NCBI GenBank assembly: GCA_037974335.1
Contig: CM075760.1
Coordinates: 34,171,609-34,235,608 of the forward strand
Direction: 5' to 3'
Origin: Prionace glauca
Taxonomy: Eukaryota; Chordata; Chondrichthyes; Carcharhiniformes; Carcharhinidae
Length of the DNA stretch: 64,000 bases
In this document: piece by piece, positions 33,140 to 44,129 of the stretch
Layout: each line of letters opens with the position of its first letter
How positions within the stretch are numbered: the first letter of the stretch is position 1
Notes under the pieces: model-generated
Told to the model about the DNA's origin: nothing
The model's input: the letters and a program-made list of their open reading frames with translations, nothing else
Database searches by the model: none
Translations under genes and position numbers: made by a program

Positions 33140-33880
33140 TTTCTTGAGCATTCTATGATTTTGAAATGCTCGATATATTTCATTCTGTATCTAACCTCGG
33201 CTGTACCTAGTGATAAGGATTCGATGTGGCACTACCGAAAGATCATTCCTTATATTTAGCCGGTGCTATACCTGTCCTTAGAGTATTTGACTGGACAGTG
33301 ACAAGGAATATTTACTCTGGATCTAAACTCACTGTACTTGTCTTATGAATATTTGATTTGACTTTTTCAAGGAAGATTTAATCCTTATTTAATCCCTGTC
33401 GTAACTGACCTGTACTGTAACACAAAACAGTGTTTTGTGGAACTGTGTAGACGGTTCTTTCCCCAACATCGAACACTAATTTAAACCTGCCTCCCGAATC
33501 TCTGAAGGAAGAGTGCAAAAGAGGTTTTACCTAGAAGAGAGTCCATGCTCTTTCTGTCTCCATTTTGTTTGACAACACCAGGTTTTAGTCCAACCTATTT
33601 ATTTGATAATATACTTACAAGCTTTCGGGGTTAGCCCCTTCGTCAGGTGAATGAAGAGTTCTGGCCTCAGACAGACTTTTTACTGTGTTTACGCCAGTCC
33701 AACGCCGGCATACCCACATCATGTCCATTTTGTTTGAACAGACTTTTACAGAGAGTTTCATTCTGTTTCTAGACAGTGTACTGTTCTGGGAATATTTGAT
33801 TTGGAAAGTATAGAGGGAGATTCACTTTGTATCTAAATCATGCTGTTGCTGCCTTGGGAGTGTTTAATTTGGCAATGCAG
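33140..33880 (+). repeat. Degenerate satellite-like array split by an insertion
   Basis: Units of roughly 70-100 bases recur: 'ttctgtatctaacctcggctgtacc', 'ctggatctaaactcactgta' and, after the interruption, 'ttgtatctaaatcatgctgt', each followed by a 'gagtatttgatttgga'-like phrase. The array is split by the Penelope-like terminal fragment at 33575-33725. Copies are too diverged to count reliably. Confidence 0.5.
33575..33725 (-). mobile_element. Penelope-like element terminal fragment, antisense
   Basis: 'acaccaggttttagtccaac', 'caagctttcggggttagcc', 'ccttcgtcaggtgaatgaag' and 'ccagtccaacgccggcatac' match the end of the copy at 58222-58778 and the complement of 19388-19480. No coding part is left. 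Confidence 0.65.
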
Positions 33881-34074
33881 GGGAAAGGTTGCATTCTTCA
33901 GGTAACCCCATCTTACTCCTGTCCCGTAACTTTTTAATGGGACGGCCGTCTCTACAAATGTCATGGGGATTTATATTACAGTAAACGTATCCTGTGTCAG
34001 CTTCTATTATGAGTCCATGGCTTTGTTTATTTTTCACTAGACCCAAACTCTTAACATATTGCATGTAGAAATTT

Positions 34075-34310
34075 ACATTGCCTGTCTCTACTCATATTAA
34101 ACTAGACGTTTTACCTATTTGTACTAAATTAGACGCAATCTCTGTTTATATTAAACTTCACAATGTTTCTGTTTATCTTAAGCTAGATGTTGTCTCTATT
34201 TATATTAATTTAGATCTGTCTCTGCTTGTTTTAAACCAGATGAAGTCTTACTATTGCAATTGACCGTGTCCACGTTTATATTGCATTGGACGTGGTCTCA
34301 ATTTTTACTG
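34075..34310 (+). repeat. Minisatellite, period about 27-32 bases
   Basis: About seven units of the form 'tctctgtttatattaaacta' plus 'gacgtt...': ctactcatattaaactagac, ttgtactaaattagac, ctgtttatattaaacttcac, ctgtttatcttaagctagat, ctatttatattaatttagat, ctgcttgttttaaaccagat. It is the best-preserved relative of the degraded arrays at 14280-15180 and 19480-20480. Confidence 0.75.
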
Positions 34311-34599
34311 CGTTGTTCAATGACAGTAACGATGAAAGTGGTTGGGAGAACACAATTCTCTGCATCCTTATGTAAGTGCAAACTCTATGAGGTTTTGGGC
34401 AATGGAAAAGAAGATGCGATATCTAAAATCTACTTCTGCTGTCTGCATTGAAAATGGACACCAAGTCCTGTGTAGCAGCACTGTCAACAAGAACAAAAAC
34501 AAAGAAAATTACAGCACACGAAAAGGCCTTTCGGCCCAACAAGACTGCACCAACCAAACACTGTCGATCTAATACTGCACATTTCTGGTAGCAAAGTAG

Positions 34600-34868
34600 T
34601 TAGCTCTGTCTGTGTGGAGTTAGCACATTCTCCTCGTGTCTGCGTGGGTTTCCTCCGGGAGCTCCGGTTTTCTCCCACAGTCCAAAGATGTGTGGGTTAG
34701 GTTGATTGGCCATGCTAAAAAATTGCCCTTAGCGTCCTGAGATGCGTAGTTAGAGGGATTAGTGGGTAAATATTGGGGATATGGGGGCAGGGCCTGGGTG
34801 GGATTGTCGTCGGTGCAGACTCGATGGGCCGAATGGCCTTTTTCTGAACTGTAGGGTTTTTATGATTC
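34600..34868 (+). mobile_element. V-SINE lacking the tRNA-like head
   Basis: The core 'tagcacattctcctcgtgtc', 'gtccaaagatgtgtgggtta' and the 3' end 'gactcgatgggccgaatggc' are well preserved, which suggests a fairly young copy. Confidence 0.88.
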
Positions 34869-34869
34869 T

Positions 34870-35155
34870 AACTAGGGGTCATAGTTTGAAGAAAGAGGGG
34901 TTAGCCTATTAGAACTGAAATGGGAAGAAATTTCTTCAGCCGAAGGGTGGTGAATGTATAGAATTCACTACCACTATTTGAGACTAAAACGTTTTCCGAG
35001 TTCAAGAAGAAAATAGATCTAGCTCTTGGGACTGAAGGGATCAAAGCATATGAGAGGAAAGAGGAATCAGGATATTAAATTTGAGGATCAACCATGTTCA
35101 AATGAATGGCGGAGCAGACTCGATGGGCTGAATGGCGTATTCCTGCTTCTATGTG
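34870..35155 (+). mobile_element. LINE (CR1-type) 3'-terminal fragment
   Basis: 'gaagaaatttcttcagccga', 'gggtggtgaatgtatagaat' and 'atggcggagcagactcgatg' are the nucleotide equivalents of FFTQRVVN...NSLP and the CR1 3' UTR. It directly meets an antisense CR1 piece at about 35155. Confidence 0.65.
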
Positions 35156-35520
35156 TCTAATTCCTCCTGGAATTTTATTAGTTTCTGTGAGATCTCGTCT
35201 CACTGTTTTGAACTCTTTAAATAGAATTCTAACTGATTCATTCTCTACTGAAATGACAAAACTAACATCCCAAGAAACAGCCTGGTAAACCTTCTCTGCA
35301 ATCCCTCTGTAGCGAGGACATCCTTTCTCGGATGAGGACGTCAAAGCTACACAAAATACTCCAGGTGTGGCCCCACAATGCCCGATAGAATTGCAGCAAA
35401 ACATCCCTATTCCTGTACTCAAACCCTCTTGCTATGAAGGTTAGCAAATCATTTTTCTTCTTTACTGCCTGCTGTAACTGCACATTTACTTTCAGCGACT
35501 CACACGCGAGGACATCAGGT
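35155..35520 (-). mobile_element. CR1 LINE fragment, antisense
   Basis: The minus-strand frame contains VKKKNDLLTFIARGFEYRNR and DVLLQFYRALWG, the equivalent of the AxxFIxRGxEFRSREVxLQLYR block of CR1 ORF2, followed by decayed RVQRR-like sequence. Together with the sense fragment just before it, this forms a head-to-head pair of LINE pieces. Confidence 0.7.
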
Positions 35521-35577
35521 TCTGGCTGAGCATCCATCTCTCACATGCTCTATCACTTTGGGGGGATAAGAAACTTC

Positions 35578-35687
35578 GAGCCCAAATTTTGAAATCAAAG
35601 TTTAGTAAAACTACCAAGATCACTGAGGTAATGATTAACAAGGTCCTGATCTCCGACACCGCTGTGTATTTCAGTGCCATGAGTCCC
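35578..35687 (+). pseudogene. TCR V segment relic (3' end only)
   Basis: The frame reads KFSKTTKITEVMINKVLISD then TAVYFSAMSP: a V FR3 with the second cysteine changed to serine. A CACACTG heptamer follows at 35688-35694, but the nonamer is unclear. The flanking 'cagcagagggcgc' motif downstream is shared with the V segments at 50052 and 58030, so it belongs to that family. Everything 5' of FR3 has been replaced by LINE sequence. Confidence 0.75.
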
Positions 35688-35739
35688 CACACTGCTGCAG
35701 AGATGTCGCGGGTCCCAGTCAAAATTCCATAGCGACAAC

Positions 35740-36234
35740 TACAGAGACTGAGCAGCAGAGGGCGCTCTCACACCGGTGAAGAGCAGCAATAATTCACTCA
35801 GCGGTTTGAGAGCCAGAGGGATCTTTCTCAACCTGCAAATAATACAAAACACAACAATAGGTGGTGAGGTCCAATCGCAGAACTGTATTACTTTATGATT
35901 TCAATTCGCAACACATTAAAAATAGATTGCACAAGTACATCTGTGGAATCTTAATTGTTTACATGTTAATTGTCCTTGTTCCTTTCAATTTATTTTCCCA
36001 CTCTTTTCTTTCCTGCCTCCAGTTTCCATTTTTCACTTGTAATTGCTTTGTTTTTTTTTCCAATATTAGTTCAACGATTCAGAACCTGATTTTCTGCTCG
36101 GCATCTTAATCAGTCCGGCAAAACTCCACTGAGCCACAAAACGAAGCTATCAGGCGAGGCCAATGAATAACAAAGATTCTCTCCCTTTCTGTCCACCGCC
36201 ATCGGAACATTTCTTCGAATAGGCACCATTGGTG
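35740..36234. other. No recognised feature
   Basis: Flank of the V relic; no gene or assignable repeat. Confidence 0.4.
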
Positions 36235-36470
36235 GCACTTTGCCTCACAGCGCCGGGACCTCTGGTCACTGCCTATGTGGAGTTTGCACTTTCTCGTCTG
36301 GGTTCTCCGGTTTCCCCTCACAGTCCAAAGTTAGGTTGATCGGCCATACTAAATTGCCCTTTAGAGTTAGGGAAACTAGTAGGGACTATGGGGACTGGGC
36401 CTTGGTGTGATTGCGAAGGATGCAGACTTAATGGGCCAAATAGCCTCCTTCTGCACTGTTTGCAATGGTA
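36235..36470 (+). mobile_element. V-SINE, partial
   Basis: 'tgcctcacagcgccgggacc', 'tatgtggagtttgcactttc', 'ctcacagtccaaagttaggt' and 'ggccaaatagcctccttctg' place it as a diverged V-SINE with a short deletion in the core. Confidence 0.8.
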
Positions 36471-37650
36471 ATTTAAATGCTTGAACCCAATTTGCTTCAA
36501 TGTTTTGAAGAAGATAAAGTGGCCAATAATCATTACAAAAACACCCGCATTGTAGCAGGATTGGAGCCTGATATTGATCAGAGGCCAGAGCGAGTGAGAG
36601 AAGGTGTGTCTGATGTGGAAAAGGATATGAAAATGTGAATGAAAACCCATTGTGAGAGCTGCTTTCTGAATTATTACACTGTAATCATTTCAGCACCATA
36701 TTCATTTCTTTTATGAATGGAAGTGACACCGAAAAGGTTTTCCTAGCCGGCTGGTATTGAATTGTAGGTAATGAGGACAAGCTTTACATATCCTCAGGGG
36801 ACTGTTTATCTGCTGTCTGAACTTTGGTCTCGTGTTTTCAACACACGATTGTCGAGTTACAGGAAGTGCTGACATTATTATTTCTTCAACAAATTCCAAA
36901 CTCCGAGGGTCATGGCTCATTGAATACACGATAACTAACCCGATTGAAGTTAGAAATTTTAAACAGAGGTGCCATTGTGAGACATTACATTAGAGGAAAT
37001 GTGAAACCTTCAAGATTGTTCCACAGAATGTACAGTGACAACCAGTACCTTTGTCCAATGCGGCAGGTATACTTTTTAAGCATATCGTCACAAACACATA
37101 TCCCTTCCTTTGAACTATGTTGGGAAGGATTCTATAACTGATTATCAGACCCGCTGAACGGCGGTAGAACCGCTCCTTCCTTGAATTGGGAGTTTCTCTT
37201 CGAACGGCAGGGTCGCTGACAATGTGATGAGTCAATCAACCACTCCGACATAAAATGCAATAAGTGTTCAATAATTGTCTGAGTGTTTCATGAGAGAAAT
37301 CTCGCAGTCAAGGCTGAGCCGATGGTAAGGCTTAAACGGACTGATCCTGAATGAACCAAATCCTGGAGCAAGCCTGAGTTTGACGGTCACAATAATCAGA
37401 ATCGGGTTTAACTGTCACCATCTACTGTGTAAAACGGAAATATTCCTTCCATAAAGCACTGACTGTTCCCCGGCTCTGAGTGTTTCCAACCATTGACAGC
37501 CAGCTCACCAGCCTGCCTATTCTCAATGTCACTGGGAACATCAGGAAGTGAAGTGAAAACATCCTGAGACTCACAGCAGATTACTGAGGGCGGGGTTTAG
37601 AACATGTCTTCAAAATCCCCAACTCCTCTTCCACAGAGCAGACAGAGACA
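36471..37650. other. Flank of the V at 37651; no gene seen
   Basis: No V landmarks. The last 150 bases should hold the V promoter; I see no clear TATA box there. Confidence 0.35.
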
Positions 37651-38109
37651 ATGCGGCTGCTCAGCATCTGGGTTTATTTCTGACAGGTAAATGTGGACCA
37701 AACACATTTCAACTTTGTTTTTTACATATTTGAAACATGGTGTAAAACAAAATTTTCAACAGTCGCCTGTCAGATCTTTTTATATTTGTTTTTCAGATCT
37801 GATTCATGGAGATTCTGTCACTCAGTCGCCTTCCTCAGATGATGGGACAGAAGGAGAAGCGGTGACTTTAAATTGTAAATATGATACTAAACAGAGCGGC
37901 TACTATCTATACTGGTACCGGCAGCACCCAGACTCACAGCCTGAGTTTATATTGAGAAAATACTCGGGAGGCAGTGAACACAAACCCGATTTTGCCAAAA
38001 GCAAAATCTGTTTCTCTGTTGAGCTCCAGACTGAGAATAAATTCACCAGTTTAACTGTCCGGGACCTGGAGCTGGCTGACGCCGCTGTGTATTACTGCGC
38101 TTTCGGACT
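37651..38109 (+). CDS. TCR V gene with intact V exon but out-of-frame leader
   Basis: The leader candidate at 37651-37686 reads MRLLSIWVYF then TGA before the donor CAG|GTAAAT. It has 36 bases where 3n+1 would be needed, so it is one base short of joining the V exon in frame. The V exon (37797-38109) opens after TTTTTCAG as LIHGDSVTQSPSSDDGTEGE. It has C23 in LNCKYDTKQS, FR2 LYWYRQHPDSQPEFILR, PDFAKSKICFS and LADAAVYYCAFGL. The RSS is CACAGTG (38110-38116), 23 bases, ACAAAACTG (38140-38148, 6 of 9). The leader defect makes this a likely pseudogene or a sequencing indel. Family: related to the V segments at 10172 and 42049. Confidence 0.8.
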
Positions 38110-38347
38110 CACAGTGACAGAAAACAAGCTCAGCCCTGTACAAAACTGTTCTTCTTTTTAGTGCAGAATGCAGCTGCTGTCTGTTGTCGCTTGTGTAAAA
38201 TCGCGGTCGATGTTGCCACAATGCACAGAGAAAGGAAACCAAAGCAACTTCAAATGAAACTGTTCCCAGGAGCAACTTCACAAACAGACTGTCGATTTCA
38301 ATCCGACAAACAGATCAGCACAGAGTCAGATTTGAAGATCCCCGTTG

Positions 38348-38475
38348 TAATCCCCGCCTTTAGTAATTTGTTCTCTGCCCTCAGGATGTTTTCGCCCCAC
38401 TTCCGTCTGTGTCTCTGGTACTTTGTGACCAGTAGGTAGTAATCTCGGGCTGACTCGGAAGAAAAGGGTCTGAAG
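38348..38475 (+). repeat. Inverted repeat, left arm part 1
   Basis: It is the near-exact reverse complement of 44437-44562; for example 'gcgaaaacatcctgagggca' there against its complement here. It is interrupted on its right by the CR1 insertion 38477-41395 and resumes at 41396. Confidence 0.9.
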
Positions 38476-38476
38476 G

Positions 38477-41395
38477 GGGCATAGATGGGGACTGCAATGC
38501 ACGGCATTGTGGGGGAGGGGCGGAGCAGGGTTTGAAATGCGTATACTTTAATGCGAGGAGTATTCGCAATAAGGTGGATGAACTTGCAGCGTGGACCAGT
38601 ACCTGGGACTTCGATGTTGTGGCCATTTCAGAGACTTGGATAGAGCAGGGTCAGGAATGGATGTTGCAGGTCCCGGGGTACAAATGCTTTAGTCGGAGTA
38701 GAGAAGGAGGTAGAAGGGAGGGGTGGGGTAGCATTATTGGTCAAGGACTGTATTTCAGTGTCAGAGAGGAACTTTGATGAGGACTTGTCTGTTGAGGTAG
38801 TATGGGCGGAGATTAGAAATAGGAGAGGAGAGGTCACCCTGTTGGGAGTCTTTTATAGACCTCCAAAAAGTTCTAGTGAGGTTGAGGAAAGGATTGCGGA
38901 GACGATCCTTGTTAGGAGTGAAAGTAATAGGGTAATTGTTATGGGGGACTTTAACTTTACTCATGTTGATTGGAATTGCTATAGCTCTAGCTCGTTAGAG
39001 GGGTGAGTTTTTGTTCAAAGTGTGCAGGAAGGTTTTTTGACTCAGTATGTAGATAGCCCGACTAGAGGTGCGGCTATATTGGATTTGGTGATGGGTAATG
39101 AGCCAGACCAGGTGCTAGACTTGGAAGTTGGTGTGCATTTTGGGGATAGTGACCACAATTCGATTACGTTTACCTTAGTGATGGAAAGGGATAGGCATGA
39201 ACCTCGGGTCAGTAGTTTCAGCTGGGGGAAGGGTAATTATGAGGCTATTAGAAGAGAATTAGGAAGCATTGGTTGGACTAGGAGATTACAGGGACTGGGA
39301 ACATCCGAGATGTGGAGATGTTTCAAGGAGCACTATTGCGGGTCTGTGATAGGTATATCCCTGTCAGGCAGGGAGGATTTGGTAGGCCAAGGGAACCGTG
39401 GTGCACTAAAAAAGTTGATTCGTTGGTGAGGAAGAAAAAGGAGGCTTATGTTCGGATGAGGCTTGAGGGCTCAGGTAGTGCATTAGAAAGTTTTAGATTG
39501 GCTAGGAGGGAGTTGAAGAGGGAGTTAAGAAGGGCTAAAAGAGGACATGAGATGACTTTGGCTGATAGGATTAAGGAGAACCCTAAGGCATTTTACAGGT
39601 ATGTCAAGAACAGAAGGTTGGTTAGGGCAAGATTAGGGCCAGTTACAGACAGTAGAGGGAAGTTGTGTGTGGAACCGGAGGAGATTGGAGAGGCGTTGAA
39701 CCAATATTTCTCTTCGGTGTTCACGCAAGGGGACATGAATGTAGCTGAGGAGGACACTGGGGTGCAGGGGTGTAAAATAGATAATATTGCAGTTGATACG
39801 GGGGATGTGCTGGATATTTTAGAGGATTTGAAAATAGATAAGTCCCCTGGTCCGGATGGGATTTACCCTAGGATTCTTTGGGAGACAAGAGGGGTGATTG
39901 CGAAGCCTCTGGCTCTGATCTTCAGGTCGTCGTTGGTCTCTGGTATAGTACCGGAAGATTGGAGGACAGCAAATGTTGTCCCATTGTTTAAGAAGGGGAG
40001 AAGGGACTTCCCTGGGAATTATAGACCGGTGAGTCTTACTTCTGTGGTGGGTAAGGTTTTGGAAAGGATTATTAGAGACAGGATTTATAGTTATTTGGAG
40101 AGTAATGAGTTGATTAGAGACAGTCAGCATGGTTTTGTAGCGGGTAGGTCGTCCCTTACTAACCTTATTGAGTTCTTTGAGAAAGTGACCAAAGAGGTGG
40201 ATAGGGGTAAGGCAGTTGATGTGGTGTATATGGATTTTAGCAAGGCGTTTGATAAGGTTCACTATGGTAGGCTTCTGCAGAAAATGCAGATGTATGGGAT
40301 TGGGGGTGATCTAGGTAATTGGATCAAGAATTGGCTAGCAGATAGGAGACAGAGGGTGGTGGTTGATGGTAATATTCGTCATGGAGTTCGGTTACGAGTG
40401 GTGTGCCTCAGGGATCTGTTTTGGGGCCACTGCTGTTTGTAATTTTTATAATGATCTGGATGAGGGTATAGTTGGGTGGATTAGTAAATTTGCTGATGAC
40501 ACCAAAGTCGGAGGTGTGGTAGATTGTGAGGAAGGGTGTCATAGTTTGCAGGGTGACTTAGAAAGGTTGCAGAGCTGGGCTGTGAGGTGGCGGATGGAGT
40601 TTAATGTGGAGAAGTGTGAGATAATTCATTTCGGTAGGAATAACAGATGTGTTGAGTATAGGGCTAACGGGAGGACTTTGAATAGTGTGGAGGAGCAGAG
40701 GGATCTAGGTGTATGTGTACATAGATCCCTGAAAGTTGGGAATCAAGTAGATAAGGTTGTTAAGAAGGCACACGGTGTCTTGGCGTTTATTGGTAGGGGG
40801 ATTTAATTTAGGAGTCGCAGCGTCATGATGCAACTGTACACAACTCTGGTGCGGCCACACTTGGAGTTTTGTGTGCAGTTCTGGTCCCCACATTACAGGA
40901 AGGATGTAGAGGCTTTGGAGAGGGTGCAGAGGAGGTTTACCAGGATGTTGCCTGGTATGGAGGGGAGATCCTATGAGGAGAGACTGAGAGATTTGGGGTT
41001 GTTTTCGCTGGAAAGATGGCGGCTAAGAGGGGATCTCATTGAAACATATAAGATGATTAGAGGTTCAGACAGGGTAGATAGTGATAGCCTTTTTCCTAGG
41101 ATGGAGAAAGCTAGCACGAGGGGGAACGACTTCAAATTAAGGGGGGCTAGTTATCGGACTGATGTCAGGGGTAGGTTCTTTACCCAGAGGGAGGTGAGGG
41201 ACTGGAATGCCCTGCCAGCTGCAGTTGTAAATGCACCTAGTTTGGGGGCGTTTAAGAGATCTGTGGATAGGTTTATGGACGAAAAGGGATTGGTTTAGGC
41301 TAGTGGGTCATTGTTTTTGTAACTGGTCGGCGCAACATCGTGGGCCGAAGGGTCTGTTCTGCGCTGTAATGTTCTATGTTCTATGTTCTATGAAG
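38477..41395 (+). mobile_element. CR1 LINE, long copy with endonuclease and RT
   Basis: Covers most of ORF2. The APE-type endonuclease starts MKCVYFNARSIRNKVDELAA with VVAISETWIEQG, GVFYRPP, VIVMGDFNFTHVDW and FGDSDHNSITF. The linker is VRMRLEGSGSALESFRLARR. RT blocks follow: DKSPGPDGIYPRIL, PLFKKGRRDFPGNYRPVSLT, DVVYMDFSKAFDKVHYGRLL and KFADDTKVGG, then VRPHLEFCVQFWSP, RRFTRMLPGMEG and FFTQREVRDWN. At least three frame changes (about 38740, 39310-39400, 40380-40440) and two in-frame stops (about 39003 and 40804) break it. The 3' tail is a (gttctat)n repeat. It interrupts an inverted repeat whose other arm preserves an uninterrupted version of the site. Confidence 0.93.
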
Positions 41396-41680
41396 GGGTA
41401 TGGCGACACTTTTAGAGGCTGGGGAGGAGGAAGAGGTGGTCGGGGAATATAATCCTGGTCTTCAGATTACAATAAGAAAAATTTGGATTAATAGTTCTGA
41501 CAGGAACCGCGTCAACCTTTTGGAAACATTCTGTAGCTCAGTGGGCACAAAATCTACTTGGGGTTGGTTTAAAGATCACAGTCACCACTTTGCGAAATCT
41601 TTTCAATGTGTATAAATGTTCTCTGATTCGGCAACGCATTTTGTTTAATTAAACTGGGTAAGCAGGCCGCGGTCTGTAAG
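41396..41680 (+). repeat. Inverted repeat, left arm part 2
   Basis: Reverse complement of about 44130-44407. Shared strings include 'ggtatggcgacacttttaga', 'ggaatataatcctggtcttc' and 'ttctctgattcggcaacgca'. The CR1 at 38477-41395 lies between the two parts of this arm. Confidence 0.92.
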
Positions 41681-42009
41681 TGAATTTAAATGAGAGGTGT
41701 TTAGTTACGGTTAGTTATTGGGATTTGCCTCAGCTGGCAGGTTTCAGTTTACACTATTGAATGATACTTCGCTTGTATTTTCAATGTTAGTGCCGAGTGA
41801 CCCCCAAATGAAGAGCAGCCAATTCTTCCCTCGTACAGCGAATCTAAGAATCAGCAGGAATCTGCCTTCGATGTGAGCGGTTTTGAATGGTGTTTATGTG
41901 GATTGTTCTCGGGGTTTGTGTTCACGGGAATACATTCAAGTGTCAATGTCAGACCCGCTGTTATAACCGGCACCCAGCAGACAGCAGCTGTGACCCAGAA
42001 ACCTGCGGC
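41681..42009. other. No recognised feature
   Basis: Downstream flank of the minus-strand V at 42049-43058. Confidence 0.4.
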
Positions 42010-42048
42010 AGTTTTTGTACGAGGATTTCACTCATTTTCATCACTGTG
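42010..42048 (-). promoter_or_regulatory. 23-bp-spacer RSS of the V at 42049
   Basis: Heptamer CACAGTG (42048-42042), 23-base spacer, nonamer ACAAAAACT (42018-42010). Near-consensus. Confidence 0.93.
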
Positions 42049-43058
42049 AGACTCTGTGCACAGTAATAGACCGCGGTGTCAGACAGCAGCAGCTCCGAGA
42101 TGGTCAATCGGTACAACTTTTCTGATTTCTCGATTGTATCAGAAAACCGGCTCTGAGCGAAATCCGCCTTCAGTTCATCACCGCCGCTCGTACTCCTCCG
42201 GACCGCAAACTCAGGCTGTCTGCCTGGGTATTGACGGTACCAGAATAAATAATATGCATCGTCGGTATAGGTGCAGCTTAAAGTGACACTTTCTCCCTCT
42301 GTCCGTGTGACTGAGGATTCCTGCTGAGGAACAGAATCTCCATTGCTCAGATCTAGAAAACACGGTAAAAGAAATAAAAAACATTCAGATGAACTGAGGA
42401 TGAAAACTCAAAGACGGTGGAACATAAAAATAGGCATCAAATAACATCAAATTCGCCCCATCTGATCTACGTTCCCGTTCAGAATCCCCAGAAGAGTCCG
42501 CCATCTCAATGCCTCTGTCCCTTTCCCCCTCACTGACTAATCTTTCCCCATCTCAACTGTGTCTTTACTCCTCTCTTCAAGTGTTCATTGTGTTAGTGTG
42601 AGTCACTTTCTACAGAACTCCCTCGAAAGCAGATTCGTTGTAATTTCCAGTCTTTTCATTTCACTCAGATTTATGGGATATCATTTGGAATCCTCCCCGA
42701 ATGGAATCATCCTTTCCCCGTCCGCCGTACTGAACCGCTTCATCATTATAAATACATCAATCAGGTTACTCGTTAATCTTCTGCCAGAAGATAAATTAAC
42801 CATAATATTTAGATTGCATTCTGTTGTTGCCATCTCCCAATTCTGGTATCAGACTAGCTGTGTGTTTTGCCCACCGATATTCCTGTAAGGAAAAGCCAAG
42901 AGCAAAGACTCAAATGCTCTAAGGCAGGCCCGATGTCTGATTAACTGGAGCGCCCTGCTTTTCAAATTTATTCCCCTAGAAGTTACACTCCTTTTTAAAG
43001 AGTGAGACTTACCGACAATGAATGTCACCCAGATCACAGTGAGGACCGAGCGCCGCAT
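42049..43058 (-). CDS. TCR V gene, apparently intact
   Basis: The leader at 43058-43013 reads MRRSVLTVIWVTFIV with donor CG|GTAAGT. After an intron of about 660 bases, the V exon (42352-42049) starts after TTTTCTAG as DLSNGDSVPQQESSVTRTEG in matching phase 1. It has C23 in LSCTYTDDAYY, FR2 FWYRQYPGRQPEFAVRR, KADFAQSRFSDT and FR3 LLLSDTAVYYCAQS. The V exon contains no methionine start, so it is easily missed by an ORF scan. All landmarks and the RSS are sound. Upstream CRE-like elements are typical of TCR V promoters. It lies between the two arms of an inverted repeat. Confidence 0.92.
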
Positions 43059-43144
43059 TGCTGCTGTTTCTGGATTCCAGGGAATCTTGTGTCTCCCAAA
43101 GCTCAGAATATCGAACAAGACAAGGCTGAGACCATTGGATGAGG

Positions 43145-43225
43145 CTGGTCTGATGTCACTTCCTACAGGACGTACGGCAGGAAGAGCTGAAATCACTGGA
43201 TCTGATTGGTCTGACGTCATTGACT
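43145..43225 (-). promoter_or_regulatory. Candidate TCR V promoter with CRE-like boxes
   Basis: About 90-165 bases 5' of the leader ATG lie AGTGACATCA (complement of 43151-43160), resembling the TCR V decamer AGTGATGTCA, a perfect palindromic CRE TGACGTCA at 43212-43219, and an inverted CCAAT box (gattgg, 43203-43208). The same CCAAT plus TGACGTC pairing occurs 5' of the V at 55771-56679. Confidence 0.6.
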
Positions 43226-44129
43226 TCAACACAATTGTTGATTTCAGGGAACTGAGACATTGACCAGACACTCTGCTGTTCAGAGCGAGGCGAGTAAACA
43301 CAGCTAGGTTGATCCTAATTGAGCTACGAGACATTTTTACCTTCAATTGACCTTAAAGAAATCGCTTTGAAGAAGGAAATGCAAGTGTTGATTGTGGATG
43401 AAGATGTTCCGAGTATTTGAGTCACTGTCATTAATCAGACTGAGTTTCAGACGGGGGTCAATTGGAATGATGATTTAAGATTTTTCCTGTGATAGAGACA
43501 GATCAAACAGAGCGGGGAAATGCTACGAAAGTGAACAGGTGAAACTTCCAAATTTAGTGTATGTTAAAAAGGTTGGTTTATCAAATACACGTTAAAGGGT
43601 TGCATCCAATTGCTCAGTTGAAGTGAGCCTCACATCTAACTCCTCTGTTCGGAGTGATGGGATCTATCTTGTGGATATATTCTCCAGACTCTCTCCTTAT
43701 CTGAGGGCTGAACAATGTCTCCAAACGTACAAGACAAGATCTCTGCTGATTTTCACAAAAGGTACAAAATGTTCCCTTGAAATATCACGGAGATGTTTTC
43801 TCTGATACTGCATTTCTGAGCTACACAGCCAGTAGAGAAGTAACAGAATCAGGACGAAAATCCCACACTGGAAGTTCCAAACAGCGCTCGCATTGCTAAA
43901 CAAAATCAAAAGTTCCGCCTCGTAAGTCTGAGTCACCAGCAGCCTCAAAACTAAAACAACGTCAAGAACATTTGCGGAATGGTATTAATTAACTCCAGAG
44001 TACAGTTTTATGAGAGCAACTTTCATAAATCTATTTCATTGCTTCATTGTACTTTTTTCCTTTCAATGTGTTTACCGTGACTCTAACATTAAACAACCCT
44101 CTCTCCATATCCCCTCCCAGTTTTCTGGA
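43226..44129. other. No recognised feature
   Basis: No V landmarks or assignable repeat between the promoter and the right arm of the inverted repeat. Confidence 0.35.
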
